Source: Hyphomicrobiales bacterium | GTDB lineage: Bacteria; Pseudomonadota; Alphaproteobacteria; Rhizobiales; Beijerinckiaceae | DNA: 34,683 nucleotides | NCBI GenBank assembly: GCA_003164915.1 | Contig: PLRT01000255.1 | Span: 25,811 to 60,493 of the forward strand | Direction: 5' to 3' | In this document: in pieces, positions 1 through 8,949 of the stretch | Position numbering within the stretch: position 1 is the first letter of the stretch | How the letters are laid out: each line of letters opens with the position of its first letter | Program-made: the position numbers and the translations under genes | Notes under the pieces: model-generated | What the model saw: the letters and a program-made list of their open reading frames with translations, nothing else | Told to the model about the DNA's origin: nothing | The model's database searches: none

Positions 1-372
1 TTCTCTCATCAGTCGCGGCGGCGTCCTCAAATATTCTCGGATCGGGAATTCGATATTTTGAAAGACGGTGAGAGAAGAGAACAGCGCGCCCTGTTGGTAG
101 AGAACGCCCCATCGCCGCTCCAACGTCCGCAGTTCCTGCAATGTCGCTTTGTCTCGGTCCACGCCGAAGATTGCGATCCGCCCCTGTCGCTTGAGCGTGA
201 GGCCGAGCATCGTCCGCAGGAGCACGGATTTGCCGCTGCCGGATGCGCCGACCAGGCCGAGAATCTCGCCGGTCCGAACATCCAGGGACAGATGATCGAG
301 CACCCTTTTGCGGCCGAACTCGACGACCAGATCGGCGACCTCAATGGCTTTGGGCGCGTCCGTGTCCTTCAT
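1..372 (-). CDS. MlaF-like ABC transporter ATP-binding protein (N-terminal part; gene runs off the window start)
   Basis: Reverse-strand translation from ATG at 372: MKDTDAPKAIEVADLVVEFGRKRVLDHLSLDVRTGEILGLVGASGSGKSVLLRTMLGLTLKRQGRIAIFGVD...; Walker A GASGSGKS; directly upstream of an MlaF-type partner permease gene. Confidence 0.88.
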   Translation of the reverse strand, partial: MKDTDAPKAIEVADLVVEFGRKRVLDHLSLDVRTGEILGLVGASGSGKSVLLRTMLGLTLKRQGRIAIFGVDRDKATLQELRTLERRWGVLYQQGALFSSLTVFQNIEFPIREYLRTPPRLMRE

Positions 373-375
373 CGG

Positions 376-1500
376 TCACATGCCCATCGAGGAAAAGAAC
401 ATCGCAAAAATTCCGTCGAGAACGATGACCAGAAAGATCGCCTTCACGACCGACGAAGTGGTTCGCGCGCCCAGCGATTCCGCGCTGCCGAGCACCTGAA
501 ACCCCTCGGTGCAAGCCACCAATCCGATCACCAGGGCCATGAAGGGGGCCTTGATCATGCCGACCTCGAAATCGGAAATCGACACCGCCTCCCTGAGCCG
601 GGCGACATAGAGGCTGGGCTCCATGCCGTAGATCGACGCGACGATTCCGCCGCCAATGAGCGCGGCCATTGCGCCGATCAGCGCCAGCAAGGGCAGCGCG
701 ACGACGAGCGCGATGATGCGAGGGAGAACCAGGACCTCCAGCGGGTCGCGACCCATGGTTCTCAGCGCGTCGACCTCCTCGCGCATCTTCATCGAACCCA
801 ATTCCGCCGTGTATGAGCTGCCAGATCGGCCCGCGACCATGATGGAGACGATGAGGACGCCAATTTCACGCAGAGTCAGAATGCCCACGAGGTCGACGAC
901 ATAGTCGTCGGCGCCGAACTGGCGAAAATGGAAAAAGCCCTGCTGCGCGATGATCGCGCCGATCAGGAGAGTAATGAGAATGATGATCGGTACGGAGCGC
1001 ACGCCGACGCGATCGAGGTGATGGGCGATCGAGGTCAAACGAAAGCGTCGCGGCGCCAGCAGGGCGGCGCCGAAAAGCACGACGAGCGCGCCGATCATGG
1101 CCGCCAATCGGAGCGCCTCCGCGCCCGCGAGTTCGACGCCGCGCCCGATATCCGCCAGACGCGCAAGAGGCCATGCGACCCGCTGCGGCGGCGCGGGGAC
1201 GCTTCGATTGGTCCGGCGCACGTCTTCGACGAGGTCGTGGAACTTCTCGGGCAGCCGAACCAACGACACCTGCCGCGGTCGCCCGTCGCCGCGCATCAAG
1301 CGCTCGAGAATCCAGGCGCCGTACGTATCGAATTCCTTGACGTCGCCCATGTCGATTTCAAGTCTTGGCGCGTCATTGGGACGCGCGATGTCTATGCTGG
1401 ACTCCAGGCGCGTCGCGTTGTCGGCGGTCCAGGCGCCCGACCCGGCGATCGTGAGGCGCCCATCGCCGGCCGTGCAAACGACGAGACTGTGTGAACCCAT
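376..1500 (-). CDS. MlaE family ABC transporter permease with N-terminal STAS-like domain
   Basis: 374 aa; N-terminal STAS-like region (LEIDMGDVKEFDTYGAWILERL) followed by MlaE permease signatures (ELGSMKMREEVDALRTMGRDPLEVLVLPRIIAL, ...LGARTTSSVVKAIFLVIVLDGIFAMFF). Confidence 0.9.
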   Translation of the reverse strand: MGSHSLVVCTAGDGRLTIAGSGAWTADNATRLESSIDIARPNDAPRLEIDMGDVKEFDTYGAWILERLMRGDGRPRQVSLVRLPEKFHDLVEDVRRTNRSVPAPPQRVAWPLARLADIGRGVELAGAEALRLAAMIGALVVLFGAALLAPRRFRLTSIAHHLDRVGVRSVPIIILITLLIGAIIAQQGFFHFRQFGADDYVVDLVGILTLREIGVLIVSIMVAGRSGSSYTAELGSMKMREEVDALRTMGRDPLEVLVLPRIIALVVALPLLALIGAMAALIGGGIVASIYGMEPSLYVARLREAVSISDFEVGMIKAPFMALVIGLVACTEGFQVLGSAESLGARTTSSVVKAIFLVIVLDGIFAMFFSSMGM

Positions 1501-1574
1501 GCTTCACCTCCGTTCTGAACGCTTAGGGGAAACGGGATGAGCCGAAACCGCGATCGACGCGGCCTTAGGGGACC

Positions 1575-2090
1575 TCAGCGCGCGTGGTGAAGCTTGATCG
1601 TGACCTGCGAAAGGTCGCCGCTTTGCGCGCGAATTTTCACCGACTGCTCGCTCCCGTGCGTCGCGACCGTCACGGCGGCGGTGAAGGTCTGACCTCTCGC
1701 GGTCACCTGGATGAGGCCCTTCGAGTCGTGTCCCGAAATTCCGCCCTGAATATTCCTGCTGAGTTCGCTCCAGCTTCCGACGATCGCGCCGGCGCTGTCG
1801 ACGAGGCTGATGTGAAGATCGAAGTTGTAACTGTCGCTCGCGCAGCGAAGGCTTTGGTCGAGATTGTCGCCGCCCCCGCTTTCGACGTAGGTCGCGTCGC
1901 ATCGCAGCCGTTCGGTCGCTCCATTGGACAGCACGATGGAGCCGTCGCCGGACCATTTCCCCGACAACCCAGCGAAGGGGCGCGTGGTCTGTGCGCGCGC
2001 CTCGTCGATCTGCGGCATGAATAGGCCCGCGCCGAGCAGCGCGAGAATGAACGCAACTGTCCGTTGCAGATTCGACTTCGCTTGGGGCAT
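1575..2090 (-). CDS. Hypothetical exported protein
   Basis: 171 aa with a clear N-terminal signal peptide (LQRTVAFILALLGAGLFMPQIDEARAQ) and a beta-rich remainder; no family recognised with certainty. Confidence 0.7.
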   Translation of the reverse strand: MPQAKSNLQRTVAFILALLGAGLFMPQIDEARAQTTRPFAGLSGKWSGDGSIVLSNGATERLRCDATYVESGGGDNLDQSLRCASDSYNFDLHISLVDSAGAIVGSWSELSRNIQGGISGHDSKGLIQVTARGQTFTAAVTVATHGSEQSVKIRAQSGDLSQVTIKLHHAR

Positions 2091-2609
2091 TCGGCTGGCT
2101 CCATTCCGACGTCACCATAGATCCGAGGCGAGGCGAGTGACCAGGAGATCATCCATCTCGTGACCTTGGATCGAACCCGGCTTGGAACTTCGAACCAAGC
2201 TTTAGGTCCGCAAGATCTATCCAGGCAGGCGCACGTGTGGGTAGGGACGGAAACTACTCAAGGAGGCGTCGGGCGGTCTTGGGGCGTTTCGCCGGCAACC
2301 ACGCATTTCCTTCGTCCTCACCAGGGGGCCGGAGCCTCCGGGCCAGGCGCGCTCATCGGCCACGACCTCGGCCCTCAGCCCACGGGCGCCATTGCTGCGC
2401 GGCGCCGATTCGGACGAGACTTCGGCAGGTTTTGCGTTTCAGCGCGGGACGGGACCCCTCCCCAAAACCCCCGCAGGCCAAGGAAATCGCGCACGAAGCT
2501 GTCTATTTGGCGGGTCCCCGCCGGCGCCGATCGCGACCCGATTCCGCTCGTGTTTTCAATTTCATACCAACGCAGTAGATCGGATTTTGCGTAGGATCGC
2601 GCTTCGGCG

Positions 2610-2868
2610 TTGAAACACTGCCGAAGGTCGACGATGTCGCCTTGGCCGAGGCGCTGAAGTCGCGACGGCTCAGGGGCGCGGCGCTCCAAAACCTTTTGGT
2701 CGAGCCGACCCCGCCCGATCTCGAGATCTGAAGTTCGAGAACGTCACGCTGACCCCTCACATTGTCGGCGCGTCGTTGACGACCGTCGAGATCGCCGCCG
2801 AGGCGATGGCGGAGGAAATTCGCCGCGACTTCGTCGGCGAGCCGCCGCTCAATCCGGCGACGGGCTGA
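2610..2868 (+). pseudogene. C-terminal relic of a D-isomer-specific 2-hydroxyacid dehydrogenase (frameshifted)
   Basis: Frame 2: LPKVDDVALAEALKSRRLRGAALQNLLVEPTPPDLEI*; frame 1: LKFENVTLTPHIVGASLTTVEIAAEAMAEEIRRDFVGEPPLNPATG*. Together they resemble the conserved end of PGDH-like enzymes (AL.EALKSGRLRGAALDVF..EP...L..LKFENVTLTPHI.GAT) with one frameshift and no intact N-terminus. Confidence 0.72.
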
Positions 2869-2875
2869 GCGAACC

Positions 2876-4726
2876 TCACCGCGCGGCGCGCACCGGCGCG
2901 CCGCCTTCGGCCTGGGCCGCGAGCCATTTGCGCCAGCCGCCATAGGCGCCGATGTCGGGCTGTCCCGCCGCCGCGACCGCGTCGCACAGGAATCCTGGCA
3001 GCGAACGGCCGTCCTCGAGCGCCACCTTGCCGATCGCGTGCGGCGGCTCGACCCCGGCGACGAAGGCGCCGAAAGCGGCGGTCGACAGGCGCCAGATTTC
3101 GCATTCGACCGCCGCGCCGCCCTTGTCGACCCGGACGATCCCGGGCTTTGGCGGATCGAGCTCGGCGAGCGCGACAAGGCGATAGATCGGCGCGGTGCGC
3201 GCCGACGCGACAAAGCGGCCGCCGACGTCGGCGAGCTGGCGGTTCAACGGCAGGCCGCGCATGTGCGCGCCGATGACGACGAGATCGATTCCGCCGCCCG
3301 CGCTCCATGGCCCGGCGCGCCGGCCGGGCGACGGCAGCGGCAGACCGAGCGCGCCGACAGTCGCTTCGCCGCCGGCGCGATGCAGCGCGTCGGCGAGCGC
3401 CAGCAGCGCGCGATCGGAATGGGTCGGGCCGATCAGGGTCACGCCCGCCGGCCGGCCGCTCGCGCCGAAGCCTGCGGGAACCGCCACGGCCGCGAGATCG
3501 AGCAGATTGACGAAATTGGTGTAAACGCCGAGGTTGGCGTTGAGCTTGATCGGATCGGCGCGAATGGCCTCGACGGTGTAGGCGGTCGGCGCCGTCGGAG
3601 CGAGCAGGACGTCGATCGTCTCCCACGTCGGCTCGCATTCGCGCCGCAACGCCTCCAGCCGATGCAGCGCGTCGAACGCCGCCGGCGCGGCGAGGTCGCG
3701 GCCCTTCATGATGATGGCGGAGACGGTCGGATCGGCCGCGCCGGGATGCGCGGCGATGAAATCGCCGACCGCGGCGGTGCGCTCGGCGACCCAGGCCCCG
3801 TCGTAGAGAAGGCGCGCGACGCCGAAGAATGGCGCGAGCTCGACCTCGACCGCCTCGCCGCCGAGTCGCTTCATCCCTTCGATCGCCTGGGCGAAAAGCG
3901 CCTCGACTTCGCCGTCGCCGAAGAAGACGAGATTGTGGGCGCGCGGCACGCCGAAGCGGAAGCGCGTCGGCGCCGACGGCAGCGGGCCGTCGACCGGCGC
4001 AAGCGGCGCGCGACTGTAGGGATCGGCCCCGTCGAAACCCGCCGCCGCTGCGAGCGCCGCCGCCGCGTCGTCGGCGTTGGTGGCGAAGATCGAGACGCAG
4101 TCGAGCGACTGGCAGGCCGGCACGACGCCGGCGGCGCTGATCAGGCCGCGACTCGGCTTGAGGCCGATCAGATTGCAGAACGCGGCCGGGACGCGGCCCG
4201 AACCGGCGGTGTCGGTGCCGAGCGAGAACGTCACGAGGCCGCGCGACACCGCGACCGCCGAACCGGAGCTCGAGCCGCCGGAGACGTAGCGCGAATCGAA
4301 CGGGCTGCGCGGCGCGCCGTAAGGCGAGCGCACGCCGACCAGGCCGGTGGCGAACTGATCGAGGTTGGTCTTGCCGACGAGCAGCGCCCCGGCGGCGACC
4401 AGCCGTGCGACCGACGTCGCCGTGCGCTCCGCCACGTAGGCGAAATCGGGGCAGGCCGCGGTGGTCGGAAATCCCGCGACGTCGAGGTTGTCCTTGACCG
4501 CGAAAGGGACGCCGAACAGCGGCAGGTTCGCGGGCCCCTTGGCGTCGAGCGCCGCCGCTTCGGCGATCAGTCTGTCGGCGGCGACGCGCGTGATCCAGAT
4601 CGCCGGATCATCCGCCTCCGCCGCCGCCGCGCGCGCCAGCACGGCTTCGGCGACCGCTCTCACGCTCCATCGCCTTTCGACGTAGCCCTTGCGCAAGGCG
4701 GCAATCGAATGGACGGGAATGTCCAA
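2876..4726 (-). CDS. atzF: Allophanate hydrolase (AtzF-like, amidase-signature domain plus C-terminal domain)
   Basis: Likely TTG start at 4726 (LDIPVHSIAALRKGYVERRWS...) preceded by a GAGGAGA Shine-Dalgarno-like sequence; amidase signature residues FAVKDNLDVAG, GGSSSGSAVAVSRG, GTDTAGSGRVPAAFC; C-terminal domain VVIGAHMRGLPLNRQL...DIGAYGGWRKW typical of allophanate hydrolases. Confidence 0.9.
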   Translation of the reverse strand: MDIPVHSIAALRKGYVERRWSVRAVAEAVLARAAAAEADDPAIWITRVAADRLIAEAAALDAKGPANLPLFGVPFAVKDNLDVAGFPTTAACPDFAYVAERTATSVARLVAAGALLVGKTNLDQFATGLVGVRSPYGAPRSPFDSRYVSGGSSSGSAVAVSRGLVTFSLGTDTAGSGRVPAAFCNLIGLKPSRGLISAAGVVPACQSLDCVSIFATNADDAAAALAAAAGFDGADPYSRAPLAPVDGPLPSAPTRFRFGVPRAHNLVFFGDGEVEALFAQAIEGMKRLGGEAVEVELAPFFGVARLLYDGAWVAERTAAVGDFIAAHPGAADPTVSAIIMKGRDLAAPAAFDALHRLEALRRECEPTWETIDVLLAPTAPTAYTVEAIRADPIKLNANLGVYTNFVNLLDLAAVAVPAGFGASGRPAGVTLIGPTHSDRALLALADALHRAGGEATVGALGLPLPSPGRRAGPWSAGGGIDLVVIGAHMRGLPLNRQLADVGGRFVASARTAPIYRLVALAELDPPKPGIVRVDKGGAAVECEIWRLSTAAFGAFVAGVEPPHAIGKVALEDGRSLPGFLCDAVAAAGQPDIGAYGGWRKWLAAQAEGGAPVRAAR

Positions 4727-4748
4727 GGCGGCTCTCCTCGCGCTTCGC

Positions 4749-5465
4749 TCAGGCGCTGAGCTGATGGGACTGGATGGCGACATATTCGGCCGCGGCGCCG
4801 CTGACCGTCGCGAGATGTTCGCGCATCGCCCGCGCCGCGCCGTCGCCGTCGCCGCGCAGGATGGCTTGGACCACGGCCTCGTGTTCGCGCCACGACGAGG
4901 CCAGACGGCCGCGCAGATTGAACTGGGCGCGGCGAAACGGCGCGAGGCGCGCGCGCGTCGCGTGGAGCAGGTCGCGCAGGTAGCCGTTATGACAGCCGGC
5001 GTAGAGCAGCGAGTGGAATTCCTGATTGAAGCGTTCGTATTCGTCGATGCCGCCCTCGCGCACCGCCGCCTGCGAGGCGCGGTGCAGCGCCTCCAACCCT
5101 TGGCGCTCATCCGGCGTCATCGCGATCGCGCACAGTCGCGACGCCGCGGCCTCGAGCTCGGCCATCGCGACGAACATGTCCTGCAGCCGCTGCGGCGCGA
5201 TGACGGCGACGATCACGCCGCGGCGCGGCCGATGCTCGACGAGTCCGGTCGCGGCGAGCTGGCCGAGCGCCTCGCGCACCGGCGTGCGCGAGACGGCGAA
5301 GCGTTGGGCGAGTTCCTGCTCGTCAAGCCGACGACCGGGCGCCAGGCCGCCGCGCAGGATTTCGTCGGCGAGGGTGGCGGCGAGCTCGGCCGCCCGCGTT
5401 TGGCGTTGCGGGTTTGCAGGGCCTGCGCCGAGTCGCGAAAGAAAGGGCAGATTCGCAACGTGCAT
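4749..5465 (-). CDS. GntR family transcriptional regulator (FadR/FCD subfamily)
   Basis: N-terminal wHTH (LADEILRGGLAPGRRLDEQELAQRFAVSRTPVREALGQLAATGLVEHRPRRGVIV) and FCD effector domain. Start chosen at ATG 5465 (MHVANLPF); the ORF is open up to a TTG at 5501. Confidence 0.9.
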   Translation of the reverse strand: MHVANLPFLSRLGAGPANPQRQTRAAELAATLADEILRGGLAPGRRLDEQELAQRFAVSRTPVREALGQLAATGLVEHRPRRGVIVAVIAPQRLQDMFVAMAELEAAASRLCAIAMTPDERQGLEALHRASQAAVREGGIDEYERFNQEFHSLLYAGCHNGYLRDLLHATRARLAPFRRAQFNLRGRLASSWREHEAVVQAILRGDGDGAARAMREHLATVSGAAAEYVAIQSHQLSA

Positions 5466-5472
5466 GCAAGAC

Positions 5473-5501
5473 CGTATGCGCAGGAGCGGCGCTAATGTCA
5501 A
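5473..5501 (-). promoter_or_regulatory. Candidate sigma70-type promoter of the gntR gene
   Basis: Minus strand TTGACA (5501-5496), 17-nt spacer, CATACG (5478-5473). The -35 is consensus; the -10 is weak. Confidence 0.4.
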
Positions 5502-5716
5502 CCTAATATATTCAAGTCACGGGAGATTTCCGGCGGATGAATTCTCCGGGTCCTCTCGACGGGCGGCGGAAGCGAAAATTTGGACTATAATTATGCACTG
5601 CCTACGTAACAGTCACATTTTTTAGGCGCCAACCCACTATCTGGAATCGATAAATGGCTCCAATAGTTTAGTAATTATCTGATATGATGACAGTTTGTGA
5701 TTGGAATGGCCGACTG

Positions 5717-5743
5717 GCATGCAAATTGTTTCTTGCATGCAAG
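5717..5743. promoter_or_regulatory. Candidate operator: two GCATGCAA-type sites including perfect palindrome CTTGCATGCAAG (5732-5743)
   Basis: ggcatgcaaattgtttcttgcatgcaag upstream of the BMP gene; a third, near-identical site cgtgcatgcaag (5459-5470) overlaps the gntR start codon. Confidence 0.5.
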
Positions 5744-5749
5744 AGGCGG

Positions 5750-5770
5750 GCGCCGTCCGGCGCATTTTTT
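5750..5770 (+). terminator. Terminator-like hairpin in the 5' leader of the BMP transporter operon (possible attenuator)
   Basis: GCGCC-GTCC-GGCGC stem-loop (5750-5763) followed by A and six Ts (5765-5770), 31 nt before the ATG at 5802; no + strand gene lies upstream. Confidence 0.4.
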
Positions 5771-5801
5771 CGCCGTCCTGTAGCGAAGGAAAGGCTCCAG
5801 C

Positions 5802-6917
5802 ATGACCCAAGATTATCGGTTGTCGCGCCGCGCAGTCCTCGCCGGCCTGTCCGCCGGCGCCGCATTCTCGGCTCTGCCGCTCAGTTCGGCGCGGGCGGCC
5901 GGCGCGCTCACGGTCGGCTTCATCTATGTCGGCCCCAAGGACGACTACGGCTACAACCAGTCCCACGCCGCCGGCGCCACCGCCGTCAAGGCGATGAGCG
6001 GCGTCAAGGTGGTCGAAGAGGAACGTGTGCCCGAGACGATCGACGTCGAGAAGACCATGGAGAGCATGATCAACCTCGACGGGGCGACGCTGCTTTTCCC
6101 GACCTCGTTCGGCTATTTCGATCCGCACATCCTCAAGGAGGCGAAGAAGTACCCGAACGTGACCTTCATGCATTGCGGCGGGTTGTGGCACGAAGGCCTG
6201 CCGACCAACGTGCACAGTTATTTCGGCTACATCGACGAAGCGGAGTTCCTCTCGGGGATCGTCGCGGCTTACGTCACCAAGACCAAGAAGTTCGGCTTCG
6301 TCGCCGCCAAGCCGATCCCGCAAGTGCTGCGCAACATCAACGCCTTCACGCTCGGCGCCCGCTCGGTCGACCCGACCATCACCGTGCAGGTGATCTTCAC
6401 CGGCGACTGGTCGATGCCGGTCAAGGAGGCCGAGGCAACCAACAGCCTCGCCGACCAGGGCGTCGATGTCGTCACCTGCCACGTCGACAGCCCCAAGGTG
6501 GTGATCGAGACGGCGGAAAAGCGCGGCCTGTTCACCTGCGGCTATCACGCGAGCCAGGCGGCGCTCGCGCCCAAGGGCTACCTGACCGGCGCCGAATGGA
6601 ATTGGGAGGCGCTCTATCCCTCGCTGGTCACCGACTTCGAGGCTGGCAAGACCATCCCCGGCCTGATCCGTGGCGGCCTGAAGGCGGGCATCGTCAAGAC
6701 CTCGCCCTATACCGCGCTCGTGCCCGACGCCGCCAAGGCCAAGGCCGACGGGGTCAAGGCGCAGTTCATGGGCGCCGGTTATGTGATCTTCGCCGGTCCG
6801 ATCAAGGACAACAAGGGCGCAACCGTCATCGACGCGGGCGTGATGCGCGGTCAGACCGACATCGAACTCGAGAAGATGAGCTATCTGGTCGAAGGCGTCA
6901 TCGGCTCGACCAGCTAA
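5802..6917 (+). CDS. BMP family ABC transporter substrate-binding protein
   Basis: 371 aa; twin-arginine-like signal RLSRRAVLAGLSAGAAFSALPLSSARA; BMP-type sequence (VGFIYVGPKDDYGYNQSHAAGA..., YFGYIDEAEFLSGIVAAYVTKTKKFGFVAAKPIPQVLRNINAF). Confidence 0.92.
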   Translation: MTQDYRLSRRAVLAGLSAGAAFSALPLSSARAAGALTVGFIYVGPKDDYGYNQSHAAGATAVKAMSGVKVVEEERVPETIDVEKTMESMINLDGATLLFPTSFGYFDPHILKEAKKYPNVTFMHCGGLWHEGLPTNVHSYFGYIDEAEFLSGIVAAYVTKTKKFGFVAAKPIPQVLRNINAFTLGARSVDPTITVQVIFTGDWSMPVKEAEATNSLADQGVDVVTCHVDSPKVVIETAEKRGLFTCGYHASQAALAPKGYLTGAEWNWEALYPSLVTDFEAGKTIPGLIRGGLKAGIVKTSPYTALVPDAAKAKADGVKAQFMGAGYVIFAGPIKDNKGATVIDAGVMRGQTDIELEKMSYLVEGVIGSTS

Positions 6918-6930
6918 GGGAAGCCACGGC

Positions 6931-8004
6931 GTGGACGCCGAACCGCCGCGCCGCGCCGCTCTGGCGCGCATCCTCGACCCCCTCGCCGCGCCCGTCGCGG
7001 CGGGAGTGGCGACGATCGTGATATTCGGTCTGTTCGTCAGCCTCGCCGGGCGCAATCCGCTCGAAGTCTATCGCCTGATGGCGGTCGGCGCCTTCGGGTC
7101 GTGGTTCTCCTGGCAGAACACGTTGCTGCGCGCTTCGCCGCTGCTGTTGACCGGGCTGTGCACCGCGCTGCCGGCGCAAATGGGGCTGGTGATCATCGGC
7201 GGCGAGGGCGCCTTCGTCATCGGCGGCCTCGCGGCGATCGCGGCGGGATTGCCGTTTGCAGACGCCGGCGCGCCGGCGTTCGTCGTCTGGATCGCCATGG
7301 GAATCGCTGGCATGGCGGCGGGCGGCGCGCTGATCGCGACCGCCGGCGCGCTGCGCCATTGGCGCGGCGTCAACGAGACGATCTCCTCGCTGCTGCTCTC
7401 CAGCATCGCGATCGCGGTGATGAACCAGATCGTCGAGGGGCCGATGCGCGACCCCGCCAGCCTCAACAAGCCCTCGACCCGGCCGCTGCCCGACGCCGAT
7501 CTGATCGGCAATCTGCCGGGCATGGACGTCCATTGGGGCCTCGCGCTCGGCCTGATCGCCTGCGTGCTCGCCTGGCTCTTGATGCGTCGCACGACTTTCG
7601 GCTTCGCGGCACGCATCGTCGGCGGCAATTCGCGCGCCGCGCGCATGGCCGGCCTGCCGGTCGGAATGATGATGGTGATCGTCACCGGGCTCGGCGGCGC
7701 GGCGGCGGGGTTAGGGGGCATGATCGAAGTCGCCGCCGTGCAGGGCGACGCCAACGCCAACATTGCGGCCGGCTACGGCCTCAGCGGCATCCTCGTCGCC
7801 TTCCTCGCCCGTCAGCATCCGCTCGCCATCATTCCGGTCGCGGTGCTGCTCGGCGGCATCAGCGCCAGCGACGGACTGTTGCAGCGCCGCCTCGATCTGC
7901 CCGACGCCGCCGTGCTGGTGCTGCAAGGCATCCTGTTTGTCGCGCTGCTTGCCGGCGAAGGTCTGCCGTCGTGGAGCGAGTGGAAAGCGAGGATGAGCCG
8001 GTGA
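6931..8004 (+). CDS. ABC transporter permease (BMP-associated, first subunit)
   Basis: 357 aa multi-spanning membrane protein, GTG start; NPLEVYRLM...LLLTGLCTALPAQMGLVIIGGEGAFVIGGL...RGVNETISSLLLSSIA typical of sugar/nucleoside-type permeases partnering BMP proteins. Confidence 0.9.
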   Translation: MDAEPPRRAALARILDPLAAPVAAGVATIVIFGLFVSLAGRNPLEVYRLMAVGAFGSWFSWQNTLLRASPLLLTGLCTALPAQMGLVIIGGEGAFVIGGLAAIAAGLPFADAGAPAFVVWIAMGIAGMAAGGALIATAGALRHWRGVNETISSLLLSSIAIAVMNQIVEGPMRDPASLNKPSTRPLPDADLIGNLPGMDVHWGLALGLIACVLAWLLMRRTTFGFAARIVGGNSRAARMAGLPVGMMMVIVTGLGGAAAGLGGMIEVAAVQGDANANIAAGYGLSGILVAFLARQHPLAIIPVAVLLGGISASDGLLQRRLDLPDAAVLVLQGILFVALLAGEGLPSWSEWKARMSR

Positions 8005-8927
8005 ACGACGCCAGTCTCGGCCTGTGGACTGTCCCGATCGCCGTGCTCGGCGGCGCGATTCGCGTCTCGACGCCGTTCCTGTTCGTCAGCCTCGGCGAAC
8101 TCGTCACCGAGAAGAGCGGCCGCATCAATCTCGGCCTCGAAGGCACGCTGATCATGGGCGCGATGAGTGGCTTCGGCGTCGCCTATCTCACCGGTTCGCC
8201 CTGGCTCGGCGTGCTGGCGGCGGGCCTGGTCGGCGTGATGTTCGGCGCGCTGCACGCGGCGATCTGTTCGTTGCCGCGCGTCAACGACATCGCGGTCGGC
8301 ATCGCGCTGATGATTTTCGGCATCGGCCTCGCCTTCTATCTCGGCAAGCCGTTGGTGCAGCCCAAGGCGCCGACTCTGCCGGCGTTGCCGCTCGGCTTCT
8401 GGAGCGACATTCCCCAGGTGCGCGCCGCGCTCGAGGTCAATGCGCTGTTCATCGTCGGCCTCGTGTTCACGCCGATCTTGAGCTGGGCGCTCGCCAACAC
8501 CCGCTGGGGTCTGATCGTGCGCATGGTCGGCGATTCGTCGGAAGCCGCGCGCGCACTCGGCTATTCGCCGCTCTGGGTCAGGCTCTACGCCACCTGTTTC
8601 GGCGGCTTCATGGCGGGGGTCGGCGGATCGTTTCTCTCGCTCTATTATCCCGGCAGTTGGAGCGAAGGCCTGTCGAGCGGACAGGGCATCACGGCGGTGG
8701 CGCTGGTGATCTTCGCTCGCTGGAATCCTCTTGCCTGCTTCGGCGCTTCCTTGTTGTTCGGCGGCGCGGGCGCGCTCGGACCGGCCCTGCAGGCGGTCGG
8801 CGTGACGTCCGGCACCTACCTGCTCAACGCCGCGCCCTATTTCCTCACGCTGCTGATTCTGGTCTTCTCGTCTTCGTCGCGCCGCCGGGTCGCCGGCGCG
8901 CCGGGTGAACTCAGCGTCACCAAGTAA
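8001..8927 (+). CDS. ABC transporter permease (BMP-associated, second subunit)
   Basis: GTG at 8001 overlapping the upstream stop (GTGA); [54 protein letters not shown]... is the canonical second permease motif. The ORF upstream of 8001 in this frame is spurious. Confidence 0.92.
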   Translation: MNDASLGLWTVPIAVLGGAIRVSTPFLFVSLGELVTEKSGRINLGLEGTLIMGAMSGFGVAYLTGSPWLGVLAAGLVGVMFGALHAAICSLPRVNDIAVGIALMIFGIGLAFYLGKPLVQPKAPTLPALPLGFWSDIPQVRAALEVNALFIVGLVFTPILSWALANTRWGLIVRMVGDSSEAARALGYSPLWVRLYATCFGGFMAGVGGSFLSLYYPGSWSEGLSSGQGITAVALVIFARWNPLACFGASLLFGGAGALGPALQAVGVTSGTYLLNAAPYFLTLLILVFSSSSRRRVAGAPGELSVTK

Positions 8928-8949
8928 CCCTTCGCTTAAGAGGTACGCC

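Noticed and set aside
2160-2594. 144-aa + strand ORF before the dehydrogenase relic
   Set aside because: No recognisable motifs, overlapping ORFs in several frames, no clear ribosome-binding site; treated as non-coding or decayed.
3038-4759. 573-aa + strand ORF opposite the allophanate hydrolase gene
   Set aside because: Arg/Ala-rich composition typical of antisense frames in GC-rich DNA; the opposite strand encodes a complete, recognisable enzyme.
4727-5110. N-terminal extension of ORF 2876..5110
   Set aside because: Overlaps the gntR coding region in another frame; the TTG at 4726 with GAGGAGA is the better start for allophanate hydrolase.
5500-5801. Possible guanidine (ykkC-type) riboswitch, suggested by the allophanate hydrolase context
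   Set aside because: No recognisable ykkC/mini-ykkC consensus elements seen by eye; only a short terminator-like hairpin is supported.
7101-8000. N-terminal 300 aa of the 608-aa ORF 7101..8927
   Set aside because: Out-of-frame Arg-rich reading of the first permease; the real second permease starts at GTG 8001.
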